From Eudorina sp. 2006-703-Eu-15 (lineage: Eukaryota; Chlorophyta; Chlorophyceae; Chlamydomonadales; Volvocaceae): a stretch of 64,000 nucleotides of DNA. Position 1 is the first letter of the stretch, and each line of letters starts with the position of its first letter. Below, in pieces: positions 49,140-62,000 of the stretch. Position numbers and translations under genes: made by a program. Location of the stretch: positions 124,001 to 188,000 of the forward strand of contig BDSI01000126.1 in assembly GCA_003117195.1 (NCBI GenBank), given 5' to 3'. Under the pieces are notes generated by a model. The model saw only the letters and a list, made by a program, of their open reading frames with translations. It was not told the origin of the DNA and made no database searches.

Positions 49140-51293
49140 GCGCCGCCTCGCACACCCATCCACCCCACCCACCCCCTTCCACCCCATCCCATCGCAGTGC
49201 ATTGCATTGCGTTGCGTGCAATTTGAGAGCGTGCTTATGGCTTATCTTGCGTGCATCCGACACGTGCGCGCTCCCACACGTGTGTAGCACGCATGCTTAC
49301 CCTCGCATGCATTTACGCTTTCGCGTGTGTACGTGGCGTCCGGTTGAGGTTGATCTATTTACGCACCAACGTGGCCTCTGGATATGGCTCCTGCGGATGG
49401 GCGAACACGTGGGGTGCTGGCCGCTGCCCGCGGCACGACGACGCGGAAGGGCGCGACGGCGGCGGCTGCCTGGCTGGCCGGCGAAACCCCCGCCCCCCAT
49501 GCACAGGCAAACCAGTTCTTTCAAGCGCTGGCACACCACGCATATCACACACACAGTGGGGTTCTCATCATACACATACACACATACACAGGAATTGACA
49601 AGGCATCGGCGAGTAATACCTGGTAGCAGCACGCACGCATCTGGTTTTGCCTCGAGGGTGCCCAGCGGTACCAACGGTATCTTGTGCTCGTCCAGGGTGC
49701 GATGCCGAAAAGAATGCACAGTGGTCACATCGGGGCGCTCTACGCATGCGCTGCGAGCGTAAGTAAGCAAATCGACGCTTTCTTTCACCCATCGTCGGAT
49801 TGAGCTCTCCTCAGGTGCCCCCCCCCCCGCGGCCCCGGCAGCGGCACGGCGCGCAGCGCGGTGGCACCAGCCACAAAGGCGCCCCCGGGCCCGGCCGAAT
49901 GGACCCACCATCGGGCATCACAGGTTCACAGCGCACCCTCGACGAGCCGACGGAGGACCCGTACGACCCGGTTTGGGTGTTCGCCCAGGCCGGGGCGGGC
50001 AGCTAGCTTGCACGATCCGCAGAGATAGGTCGACCGCGTGCTCTAAAGCTAAAGGCCCCCCGCTCAACGTGAGCGCAGTCGGCCGTTGAACGAACGCGGC
50101 GTTCCCCCCCAATGTATCTCACGGTTGCTCTGCAGCCCTACCACTATGGCGCCATCGCTTCACAACAACCGCCACCCATTATGATGTCGTATAGCAGTAC
50201 GACAGGGTCGGGCGAACCTGCCGTACAGTATGCTTTCCGCCCCCCGCCCCGCCCCGGACTCGTAATACTCTGAACCCTCGCTCAAACATATGTGTTAAGA
50301 ACCCGCGAACCCGAAGTTGCTGCGCCGCGCTGCGGAGACCGCGCGTGGGAATGGGAGCTTCAACACCGTCCGGCGCAGCACAGCACAGCACAGCACGTCG
50401 GGACAAGCAAATGGGGGGCGCGGGGCCACACACCCAACCGGCGACCAAAACAACCAACCCACTAACCAACAATCCACCAACCAACCCTCGGCGCGCTTCG
50501 GCCACCTGGGATCCCAAACGAGACAGCCAACCTGCAGGTGAGGTTCCAGGTGATGTTCTAGGGTTTACAGGCTGAAGTTTGTGTACTGCATAACCAGCGG
50601 TACGGCATCAAGATCCTGTCGTCTCGATTCCTGCACACCCGAACGTGCTCGCCGGCTTGGCGCCGGCCTCCTCTTACCCCCTCCTCCACCTCCTCCTCCT
50701 CGTGTCCTCGATGTACCTCCGCGGCCCCGGCCCCCGAGGAGTGCAGCCGCAGCGGGGATGCCAGTGTTGGGCAAGCAACTGCTGGCCATCTGCTTTATGT
50801 GGCGCGATCTGACTCCGTCGGCGCGCCCGTTGTCCGTTGTCCGTTGGCGTTTCTCTCCTCGCCGCCCATCAGAAAACGCCCCAGCCAAGCATACACACAA
50901 CACACACACGCGCGCACACGCAAGCAATGCCCGAGGGAAAAAACAGGCGGCGGAAACGGCATATTCCGTTTTCCGTCCTCCTCCGCTCACTCCCCTTGCT
51001 CCCTACTCCCTGCTGATCAGGCATCCACACCCCTTTCAAAAGGCGACGAACAAGACCCAAACGAAACCGATATACTAAGAAGTAAGGCCTCGTCGTGCAT
51101 GTGCCTGGAACTGGTGGTACATCCGTACGACTGAAAATCCCGTACACAAATACGGTGATGAAATGCATGCGTTCCGCATTGCTCCCGCGCTTTATGAGCT
51201 CCAGCTCCACACCCGAATCGAATGTCACCATAATCTCTCTTAGCATTTCTCACATTCTCCTTAATCAACAGCAAATCGCGACAGACCACGCAC

Positions 51294-51325
<32 letters not shown>

Positions 51326-51436
51326 GGCACTATCGTCATGGGAATTGCGGCAGTAGCAGCACGTGCTACTGCGCGCGGCTCGCACGGCGTGAAATGCAAA
51401 CACCCGTTCTGGGCGAACACACACACACACGTCGCG
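45719..51436. other. Long spacer between RPN1 and the PRR gene
   Basis: This 5.7-kb interval contains the RPN1 promoter and the PRR 3' end, with a minus-strand TGTAA at 50569-50565. Open frames at 46289-46864 and 49297-49911 look partly protein-like but have no recognisable family and no clear splice context, so they are not called as genes. A 36-copy CA array is at 49068-49139. Confidence 0.45.
49068..49139. repeat. (CA)n microsatellite, 36 copies
   Basis: This pure dinucleotide array of about 72 bp is the longest in the window. Confidence 0.98.
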
Positions 51437-53041
51437 CTATCGATGACCGTGCCCATGTCCCGTAGACCCTTTGTGACTGCCGTGCACGCCCTTCTCAGAG
51501 CATCCGCCGCCCTTGCCCCGCGCGCTGGCGCCGCCACTGACGCCGCCGCTCCCGCCGCCGCTGCCACCGCCGCCGCCGCCATTCTCGTCCGGCGAGTTGC
51601 TGCCAGAGTCGCTGCCGTTCTTACCATTGCCGCCGCCGTTGTCCGCCATCCCCCCGGCATCCCGCTCACGTGCCTCCCGTTCGCGCGTCGAATCTCGATG
51701 CTCGCGGTCGCGCTCTCGGTGTCCGGTGTCCCGTGGGTCACGCTCAACGCCATGGAAGGAGCTGCGGCCCGCGCCGCCGCCCGGGGCACCGCCGACAGCG
51801 CCGGCGCTGACGGCACCGCCCACGGCGGCGCCGCCGTGCCCTCCGAGCTGTTGAGAGGGTGGCTGGGAGCCGCCGCCTTGTTGTTGCTGCTGCTGCTGCG
51901 ACTGGCCGAGACCGATGTGGCCGCCGCCGCGGGGGCCACTGCCGGAAGGCAACGGGCCGCCAACCTGTCCCAAAACGGCAACTGCACCGACCTGCTGCTG
52001 CTGAGACAATTGCTGTTGTTGCTGCTGCTGCTGCTGCGCTTGTCCCTGAACCCCAGAGCCGACTGTGACCGGTCCGGGTGGTTGTTGCGATGAGGCGCGC
52101 TGGAGGTGCTGCGGCGGCTGCGATGACATGGGTTGCTGCTGCTGTTGCGGCTGCTGCGTCGCGGAAGCCGGCGGGGGCTGTTGCTGAAGCGACTGCTGCG
52201 CGGCGGCACCACCACCGGTTGGCGCGCCCCCGTCGGCTGCGCCCGCGGATGCTGCTGCGGCGGCTTGCTGCGGGTGCAGCAGCAGCTGCTGTTGTTGCTG
52301 CTGCATTTGCTGCGATGGCGCCTGTTGTGGCGGCGGCGAAGATCTGGGCGTCCCCGGTGCCTGGTGTTGCTGCGACTGTTGGTGGTGGTGGAGGGCAAGG
52401 TGGCACTGCGACTGCGCGCCTGTTGATGGCGGAATGATGGGCCCTGCGCCGCTGGGATGGAGCGTCATGGGCAGCGGCAGTGAGCCGGCTCCCATCAGCG
52501 CGCCGCTGCCGGGCGACACGGTCCCCTCCCCAGCCCCGGCCGAGATGGCGGATTGCCGGTGGATGCTCATGGGCCTGCAGGGGTGACGGCCGGGACCGCG
52601 ATGGGAGACACAGACAGCCACGATCGGGGCACGGCAAGGATAACGGTGAACGAGCTGAGAGCTGGCCGGAAAAATGGATGATGCGAAGCATGCGTGGGAG
52701 CACGTGGAAGGGCCCCATCACCCGGCGACAGGGAAGCACGAGAGAGTGAAGGCAGCGAATGCCAATGGTGCGGGCGGAGACTCATGATGAAGGCCGTAGC
52801 ACAGCCAAGTCCGGACATGCGCCCAAACACACCGGCCCTGGACCCCTGGACGCTTGCGGCGGACAACTACCGAGCTCGGCAACAGAAGCTCTCATGACTC
52901 ATGATAGGGTCCCTGTCTTCAACTCGGAGAAAAACCCCAGAGCCTACTCGCTTCTCCTCCCCGATACGGTGTGTCTACCAATTTCCTACACCCCATCCAC
53001 AATCCTTGCGCTACGAAGTCCCTGCCCACGTGCTGCAGAAC

Positions 53042-53077
<36 letters not shown>

Positions 53078-56000
53078 GCTGTGTCCGTGGGAGTGGCCCT
53101 GGCCCTGCGACTGCTGCTGCTGTTGTTGCTGCTGCTGCTGTTGCTGACTGTGCGAGTGCCCGTGGCTATGGCCATGGCTGTGCCCCCGGCTGTGCGCCCG
53201 GTCCCGGTCCCTGTCGCGGTCCCGATCTCGATCTCGATCTCGGTCCCTGGAGAGGGAGCCCTGGCTGCCGACGGAGCGAGTCGCCTTGGCCTCCTGGGCA
53301 ATGTGTAGGTGGACAAGGTCCAAGGGGGTCGATCAATCGAGGCCTCAAGAGTAAAGACGATGAGATAAACCCCTAGTCCGGCCTGAAGCCCGGCTTGACG
53401 TCTGACAATGGCCCTGACTCTTGTCGCGGCCGGCCTTGAAGCTCCGTCCGCCATCCCCGGGATTCAGGGGCCCCATCGCCTCAACGCCTCCAAACCTTAG
53501 AACCGGTACCAGCCGACACACCTGGATGAGCAGGGGCGCCCCGTCGGTGTCGGCCGGGGCCCGGCCCTGCACACCATCGGACAAGTACGCCCGCCCCTGC
53601 ACACCATCGCACAAGTACGGTACAGCGCATGTGTGTATGTGGGGGGAGAACGGACGTGTTCTTAGCTGCGCTGTCTTTGCAGGGCACACAACTGGTTGTC
53701 CCCGGAAGCCGCAGCCAACGAAACGATCCTCCACAGGAGCCGCCACAGCAGCAGCCCGCGGTGTCGCCGCCTGCAACCTGGGCGCCTCCCCACCTGAAAC
53801 CCTAGACGTTAAATCGACCCGTCCAGAAGCTGCCCTCAATCCCTGTCCGCTTCCGTGTGCCGTACCCGCGTTAAATGGACCGCCTCTCGAAGTCCCATCA
53901 GGCCTCGAATGATGGCCACGTCGGCATCATCGTCGGCGTCAAGCGGGACTCCAGCGCTGCTGCCGCTGCGCGGCAGTGCCGCCGCCGCCAACGCGGCGCC
54001 AACGCCGGCCCGCTGCACGGCGGCCGCGACGCCGCCGCTGGGGCCCGGTGAGGTCGCCTTCGCCTTCGCCGCGCCGGAAACAGCGCCGGCGGAGGCGCCT
54101 CCGCCGGCACCGCTGCCGCCGTCCGCGGCAGGGCCGCCTCCAAGGGCGCCGTCGCCGCTGGCGTCCTGACCCTCATGATCCAGATCCATCATGTCTTCAG
54201 CGCCATCCGGGGGCTTGCATACGTAACCGGAAAGGGGCAGGGAGGACGAGCACGTTCGAGACCCAACGTTGCAGCGGTGAGGGCCGCAGTTTTCACAAGG
54301 CAAACCAAATAGTGCCTGATCCCGGACAGTGCCGACAGTGCCGCTTGCGGCACTCCGCTCTCCCTCATCCTAGGGTTTGCACAGGCAAGAATGCACAGGC
54401 TCGCACAGACTGAGTGAGACACACAGCGGTCAGACATGTAACACGCACGCACACACACACACATAAACACACTAATTCGGATCAAGAAAGGCTCACCGCT
54501 TGCGAGGGCTGTTGCTGTCCGGCCTCTTGGCCGGGCGGCGCAGGCTGCTGCTGTTCCTGTTGCACTCCGCCGCCGCTGCCGCTGCCACCGCCGCCGCTGC
54601 CGCCGCCGCCGAGGTCCATCAGGTCGTCGGGTTCTGCTTCCGTCTCGTCCTCCTCGGCGTCCTCGGCATCGTAGTCCTCCTCCTGCGCAGAGGAATGCCG
54701 ACAGCAGCCAGGGCCCGCCTGCCTTGGTGTTCGGGAAGAGCCGCGGTTGCAGTTGTTGAAGGTGTACAATTAATCACATACGACGGCTACGGAAAGCTAG
54801 GGGAGTTACTTGTAAGGAAGTTGCTACTGCTATCCATCATATCCAAGTCAATCCAAACACGGATCGCTCTTGGTATCTTGATGTGCGATGGCAAGATGTA
54901 GTGGAAGCTTGTCAGTCGGAGGCACCAGCCGTACATCAAGTTTCGGCATAGAAGGACCATCAGGATAAGTCACAAAGAATTAAGGTAAGGGGTCTTCTCG
55001 ACGGTTACATTGTAAGTTCCTAATGCACAAACCCAACAGATATAAGAACCATCAGGCAAAGCATTCATTCCCCTGAGAACTTAAGGAGCTCTACAAAACC
55101 CAACAGATATAAGAACCATCAGGCAAAGCATTCATTTGCATACAAGACACACCGTGCCGTACCCTGCCGTACCTCATAGTCTCGTACCTCGTAGTATCCC
55201 CGGCTGTTGGTCTGCACCTCCTCATCACCGCCGCCGTCGTCGCCCGCCACGCCACCGGCGCCGCCCGTACCGCTCTTGGCGCCATTACTAATGGTGGGCG
55301 CGCCGTCATCCAGCAGCGCGCCGCCGCCGCCACCGCTGCCGCCGGCGCCGTTGCCGCCGTGCTTAATGAACTGGCCACGGACCCGAGGGCGCTGCTGCGC
55401 GAGCTGCTTCCGAGCCTCGTAGCGGATCGTCTTCGCGAAGCGAAGGTTCTGCCGGGTGGGGCACGTGGAGCGAAGGAGGAGGCAGGAAAGACGCCGGGCG
55501 GAGACGGGAGTGAGATGCAGTCTGGCGAGGTGGTGAGGCCCGGGCCTCGGGTAGTGGTGGGGAGAAGATTAGGAGGAGGAAAGAAAAGAGGCGGCGGCTG
55601 GGCACAGGACGCACGGGGCAAAACCGTGCGTTCACGACATGCCGTACAATACACGTCGTCCCGGTCTGCCAGGCGACGAGCTGGTATACCCAGCCACGAC
55701 TGTGCAACAGAGCCCGCTTGATTGTGGCTACATGTTCGTTTTCACACACACACACCGATTCTACATCGCCTGTTACACTGGACTTCGCTTCTCGCGGCTC
55801 AGTTCCCTTTCACACAGCGTTGGTCATCGTGCAGACCAACGCGGGCTGGGATGCCAGGCACGAAAGGGCGTGGGTGCTAGCTTACCGTATGTGTTGGGAT
55901 CTCAGACCAAGCCCTCCGGCATATTGCCCCAAGGAGCCCACCACCCTCTACCAGCCAGGGAACGCCGCCGTGGACCCACCTTGCGCTTCTTGCGGTACTT

Positions 56001-59000
56001 GTCCAGGGCGAGTGCGCGGCGGCGCTTCGGCTCCGGCATCCCCATGACCAACGGCCGCCCCATGCGCGCCCCCTCGGCGGCCCCCGGCGGCAGTAAACCT
56101 GCGGCCATGCACAACCAGTCCGCGAGCCCCCGGGACGGGTTACTGGTGATGCCGGGCGGGTCGAGACGCAAGACACGCGCCGCTGCGGAGCCCGTCTCTC
56201 CTCTCCTCTCCTTTAGACGACCCAACACTCAATCAACAGCAGTGACGGATGGGAGAGGAACTTGGACGCGAACCCCCCGACCGCCCGCACACAGCGCCAG
56301 CGTCGCCGGGGATGGGCAATGTTTGTTAGGGAATGCTTGGGGGTAGGAGCCGACGGGTGGCAGGAGTGGGACCGGTGGAGGGAGTGTGAGGCGGCCCTAG
56401 AAGCGCTCCGACAAGACATCCCACCAGGGTGGTGGGAAGCCGCCGAGGGGTCCCTGGGGCCCACCGAGGCGACCCCCCCAGGGAGAGAGGAAGTCACGGA
56501 AATGCTGGTGAGGCGCATGGGGTGGAGGCTGCAAAACGGCCTCAAGGTGGCACTCCACGAGTACACCGTGCGGTATGGCACGACACTGCAGCTGCAAAGC
56601 CTGGGGGAGGCGAGGCGTGCGGCGCACACACGCTTTGTTTGCGAAGCGCTTGGGGTAGAGGATACTGCGCCAGAAGTGTCGAGGATGGTTTCCAAGGTAA
56701 TAGAGAACATGCAGCGGATGTGGACGGAGACCAAGTGGAAAAACTCCAATAAGGAGGCGTATTGGCGACTGGCGGTTGATGGCATCCCAATGCTTGGTAA
56801 CTCCCACATGAGGGGGGCGGCGGTGGCCCCTTGTGGATGCGGGACGTACCCCGGCGCCGGGCGATACGGCCAACACCCAGGCAACACCATTTTTGGGGCT
56901 GTGGGGTGGCACAAGCGGTTGTCGCACAGATCGAGGCAAGGCTAGGGGTGAGCCTTCAAAGGCAGCAGGTATGGCTCGCAACGCCCCCCGTGGGTGTGCA
57001 ACAGTGTGTCTGGGACGTTGTCGTCTTGGCGGCAACCAGTGCCATGGAAACGGGCCGGCGAGCCCTGAGGGCCGACAGGTCCAGGAACGCGGGCGGGATC
57101 CCGGGGTCCTTAGGGGACGCTGAAGGGCTAGCCGCCCGGCGGGCAGTGGCAGACTTTTGGAGCCGGCTCTACGACTTCGCTGAGCTGGGAGTCCCAGTGA
57201 AAGGGTGGTCAGCGGTGGGGGCTACACACCCGATCCTGAAAGTGCAGGACGGTCGTCTTGTGTGCCGAGGCCCGGTTCCGTCAGGCCAGGATTCTTAAGC
57301 CCTGTAGGTACTCTGTCGTAATAGACCGCGGGTGGTCAGGGCACTGACGCCCAGTGGAGCTATCGCTAGGTGTGGGCAGTTTTTTCGGCCCGGTGGGACC
57401 GTACGGGCAGGCCCCTGAATGGTGACTCGCGAGCCCCCGTGGCCTTCCAAGACTACGGGCCACCGCTGGAGAAGTGACCCCGCCTTGGTGGGGGTGGTGG
57501 TTCGCTAATAGGGGCGCCATGGTCCCCCTGAGCGGGCTTTATCCCTTGCCATGGTTGGTTCTCAGGAACGGGGTGGTTCCCTGGTAGTGTGGGCCCGGGG
57601 AGTGTTTCGGTGCACTTGGGGAGCCTGTCCGGAGCGCCATGGTGGCGTTACTTCATTTAGGCAGTGTATGGTGAGGAAGCCTCGGCTGTCGCCGGGGCTG
57701 TCACCGATGACCCGCGGGGTCCGCTGTAACATCCTAATAATAAAAGTGAGCAGCGGTCACCAGTCAGCCAGCCACGCAGAGAACCTCGCCTCCAGTATCC
57801 GTTTGGTTTCCGTACGCATATGCCGTTCGTACAGGTACGGCAGCTCGCGGTTACGTCATATCATGCGTGATGCGTCCTTGACTCACCGGCAGCGACCGCA
57901 TCCGGCGGTAGCCCTGGTGCACCGGGTCCAAGGACTGGTGGCAAGGGACCCGGAAAGGGCAGCACGCCCGCCGCCGCCGCGGCGGCCATCGTCGCCGGCG
58001 TGAACGGCGGCGGGCGCCAAGCGGCCGCCGCCGCCGCCACAGCCGCCGCCGCCGCCGCCGCGGCCTGCTGCTGCTGGTGGTGCGGCTGCAGGCCGGCTGC
58101 GGGGTGCGGATGAGGCGGGCCTCTGGAGCCTCCCGGCGCGGCGGAGTGGCCCAGGCCTTGTTGCGGATGCCGTGATAGACCCATGGGTCCCTGCAGGCGT
58201 TATAAAACAGTTTAACCATGCCTCATGAGGAGGCGAGGGTCAGGCGGAGGAAGCCACGCGGAAATTACAGGACCCGCGCGGCGCGCCGTATAACGTACAC
58301 AATATTCGTACGACACAGCAGGCAGGGGCCAAGACCGCCGAAGAAAACATCTTTAACCTCTAGTTTGGACATCTCAAATCCAGGTCCGCATTCGGCCACT
58401 TCGTTGCAACAGCCCCCAGTGTGACAACAAGACAACCGGGCAGACAACCGAGGATTGCAACCGCCTCCTAAAGCAACCGATATCTCCAACCAATGCAACG
58501 AACCCAACGAACGTACCGGTTGGTGGCCCAGGAAGGCGGTCAGCGTGACCCCGCTCGCGAGGAGCTGGTTCAGGATCATGGCGTTGATGTTGGTGGCGCT
58601 GCTGGTTGGCGCGCCACCGCCGCCGGGTCCCTCGCCGGGGGGCAGCGGCCCCATCAGCAGGCCGTGCGAGCCGCCGTGGGCGCTGTGGCCGCCGCCGTGC
58701 GGGCCTCGCGCCGCGGCGGGGTGCGCTTGGTGCATTGGGTGGGCCTGTTGATGGTGTGCATAACAATGCATATGGGTGCATTGGGTGGGCCTGTTGATGG
58801 TGTGCATAACAATGTATGCATGAAACAAATCACGACGGGAGCAGGCGAGCGATAATGGCACCGCTAGGAAAGGATCACGAGGTTCAACAGGGGAGAACCC
58901 GGTCACTACCCAAGGTGTTCATGGATTCTGCTGATACAGGTGTGCTTGCGCAGTGCTGGAGTGCAGTACTCATCAGTACGGCAGTACTGGTGCGGGTCGT

Positions 59001-62000
59001 CACAATCAAATTGTCCGCCGCTGGTTCAGGTTTGTTTGGGGTTGTTTGCGGTCAGGTCAGGGAGAATCACGTGGTGCTGCACTGCATGGCTTCATGCACA
59101 GTGGGTAGGTGAGGTCGCCGGCATGTGGAGGGGGGCCTCCGAGGCAGCGGCGACGACGGCGAGGCGAGGCGGATGTGCGTGGTGGGAGGGTCCAACCGGG
59201 GCTTCTGCCTACGCCGCGCCTTCCGTGTTCGGACTGTGTTTAAGAGCGCTCGCGGTCCCAACGGCAGCTCCGATCATCGGTAGAGACTGCCCAGTGCTAG
59301 TCAGTTATCTTCCAAGACTTCAGTCCCCACGGCACTGTGGCGCACGCGCGGCAGTAGTCTTCTAAGGATCGTCGTGGCTCTCTCTGCAAGTACGAATGTC
59401 GTACCCACCTCGCTCGCCACCGCCGCCGCCATCGCCACGACCTCGGGAGGAGGGAAAGGGAAGATCGACTGCGGCCACGCCGCAGGGACGCCGCAGCCGG
59501 GACGGGTGAAGTCGGTTACTATCATCGGTTGGCGGTTGTTCTACAAAGAATGTTCGGTGCAGTGGGTTACAGTGCGTTCATGACCAAAGCAGCGCAGTGG
59601 CAAAAACGAGTCCAAAACAGAGCGAGGTGTAGTCCGGAAGTCGGTCGACAGTTGGGAGCCCGGCACGCACCTGCAGCGGCACCTGCTCTAGTCCCCCAGC
59701 TCCAGGGTGGCCCCCGCCGCCGTTGGGGCCGCCGCTGCCGTTGGGACCCGTGGGTCCGAAGCGGATGGCCGGGTGCGTCGCGGCGCCCACACTCACTCCC
59801 ATCCTGGTCATCACGTGACCAGCAGGCAACCCTGCGTGTGTGTGTGAAAGAGAACTGAGCGTGTGTGTGTGTGTGTGTGTGTGTGTGCGCATGTTCATGG
59901 AAAGGCAATAACCTGTATAAGTGTGGGTGTATGCGTACGGTGGTGTTGATGCACGAGAAGGTGCGAGGATGCCGCCGGACACGTTAGACAGCGGTGCAAA
60001 CGTTTCAAGCGGGCTTGTGGCGGAGGTGCCCCTAAGATTGGAAACGACGACAACGCTGTCCGTGGTGTGTTTAGAAATGAAACCCGCCCGCCCGTGTGTG
60101 TGTGTGTGTGTGTGTGGCCATGGCACAACAAGACGTACTGCAGGTGCGAAACCGACACCGCGTGCAACCGCAACCGGAAGGCAAAGCGAACAAGGCAAGA
60201 GGCCGCAGGAGTCGCACGCGGCGTGGCCCTCACCAAAGGCTCCTGCAAACATCCCGGAAAAGGCCGCCGGGCCCGGCAGCCCCGGCTGCGCCATCGCAGC
60301 CGCCAGGTGGTGGTGGTGCGCCGCCGCCGCGTGCGCGTGCGGGGGCGCCATGCCGGCAGGCCACGGCGCCGGGCCCGTCGAGCCCGCCAACTGCTGCTGC
60401 TGCGCCTGCTGGGCTTGCTGCTGCAGCTGCTGGAGTTGCTGGGGCTGCTGCTGCGCCTGCTGCTGCTGCGGCTGCAGGCCGGCGGGTTGCTGCCCCGAGC
60501 GGCTGCCGCCGCCGCCAACGGTGCCGCCAGCGGACGGCGCGTGGGTTACCAACGAGGGGTAGTGGCTGGGCGAGATGCCCTGCGAGCCGGGGCGGTCACC
60601 AGACAGCGCCGGCTGCTGCTGCTGGTGCAGGTGTTGGTGCTGGTGCAGGTGTTGGTGCTGTTTGCCGTTGTTGTACGACGAGCCGTTGTTGGCGGTGCCG
60701 CCGCCGCTCAGAGGGCCGCTGCCGCCGGTGTCGCCGCCGGCGCCGGAGGCGCCCGTGCCGCCGGCGGTGCCACCGCCGCCGCCGCTACCGCGGCCGATGG
60801 CGCTGACGCGGAGTGCGCCGGGATGGAACGTGTCGCCCGACAGGGTGTGGATGCTGGCGCCGGAGGTGCGCAACTGCACGGCAACACGGCGTAAAACACA
60901 AGGGACTCGTCAAAGATATCATGCCGTACATGCCGTACTGGCATGCACGGGAAAATCTCCCACGAGGCGTCCGACACTCATGACGAGCACCGCCACCAGG
61001 GTGCGGCCATGTCCCGACACCAGCACACACACGAGGCTTTGGTAAGTATCCGGGCCTGGGCGGTTATGGGTGGGCTCCTCATTAAACACACACGAGGTAT
61101 CACAAGCACCACACCAGAGCGCACACCCCCGACATATCGCTGCGCCGCGACCAGGAGCGCACGTGCAAGCATACCCAACATACGTACACCCTAGGCCTGC
61201 CCTAGGCTCTTTTTCTTTTTAACCCTAGGCTACCCCCTTAGACTACTAACCCTAGGCTACCCCCTTAGACTACCCTCGACTACCCGCCTGGATCAAATGT
61301 AACCTCACCCTCACCCATCACCCATCAAATTCAGGGCACTCACCATCGCCGCCCGGTCCCGATCTCGGTCGCGGTCTCGGTCGCGGTCTCGCTGCGCTGC
61401 CGCCTTGGAGCGGCCCTGGGCCACCACGCCGCCGCTGGCGCCGCCGCCGCCGGTGGCGATGCCCTCCGTCGTCGGCATCCCGCTGCCGCCGGTGCCGTTG
61501 TCCTCCTCCATGGCGTCCGTACCGCATATCGGGTCGCGGCTGCCGGGCTGTACGGCTTCGGACGTCGCAGCGCGCTTGCGGCTGCTGGAGCTGGGTCCCA
61601 CGTACTGCGCAAACGCGGAGGAGCGACCCATGGTTCCGCCCTTGATGGCGCCCTGCATGACGCGGGCGACGAGACGGAACGCGATGGGGAACATGTGTGC
61701 GATGAGAAGGGGCAGTAAAGGTAGGCCTCTGGGAACGGTTGACAATGCAGCGGGAAACAGTCGAAACACAAAAAGCTGTGTAATGGATCCTGGGTTAACA
61801 AATACATGTAACTAAATGTATAACGTAATCTCACCGTGAGTCCATCGTGGCCCACCAAGTTGGGCGGCATCTTGCCCTCCGCCGTGTTGACCAGCGCTTG
61901 GTAGTGCCGATCCACAGCCAATGTCGTACTGGCCCCGTTACCGTTGGAGCCGTTACCGTTTCCGTCGCCCTTGGTGGCGGAGTTTCCATTGCCGCCGTTT

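Noticed and set aside
49297..49911. Minus-strand ORF of about 200 codons with a protein-like middle part
   Set aside because: No known motif or phase-consistent partner exon was found, and its ends run into low-complexity sequence.
51095..52437. Long plus-strand Ala/Leu-rich ORFs
   Set aside because: They are antisense shadows of the Gln/Gly-rich last exon of the PRR gene.
60067..60894. Long plus-strand Arg/Ala-rich ORFs
   Set aside because: They are antisense shadows of PRR exon 8, whose minus frame fits splice phase.
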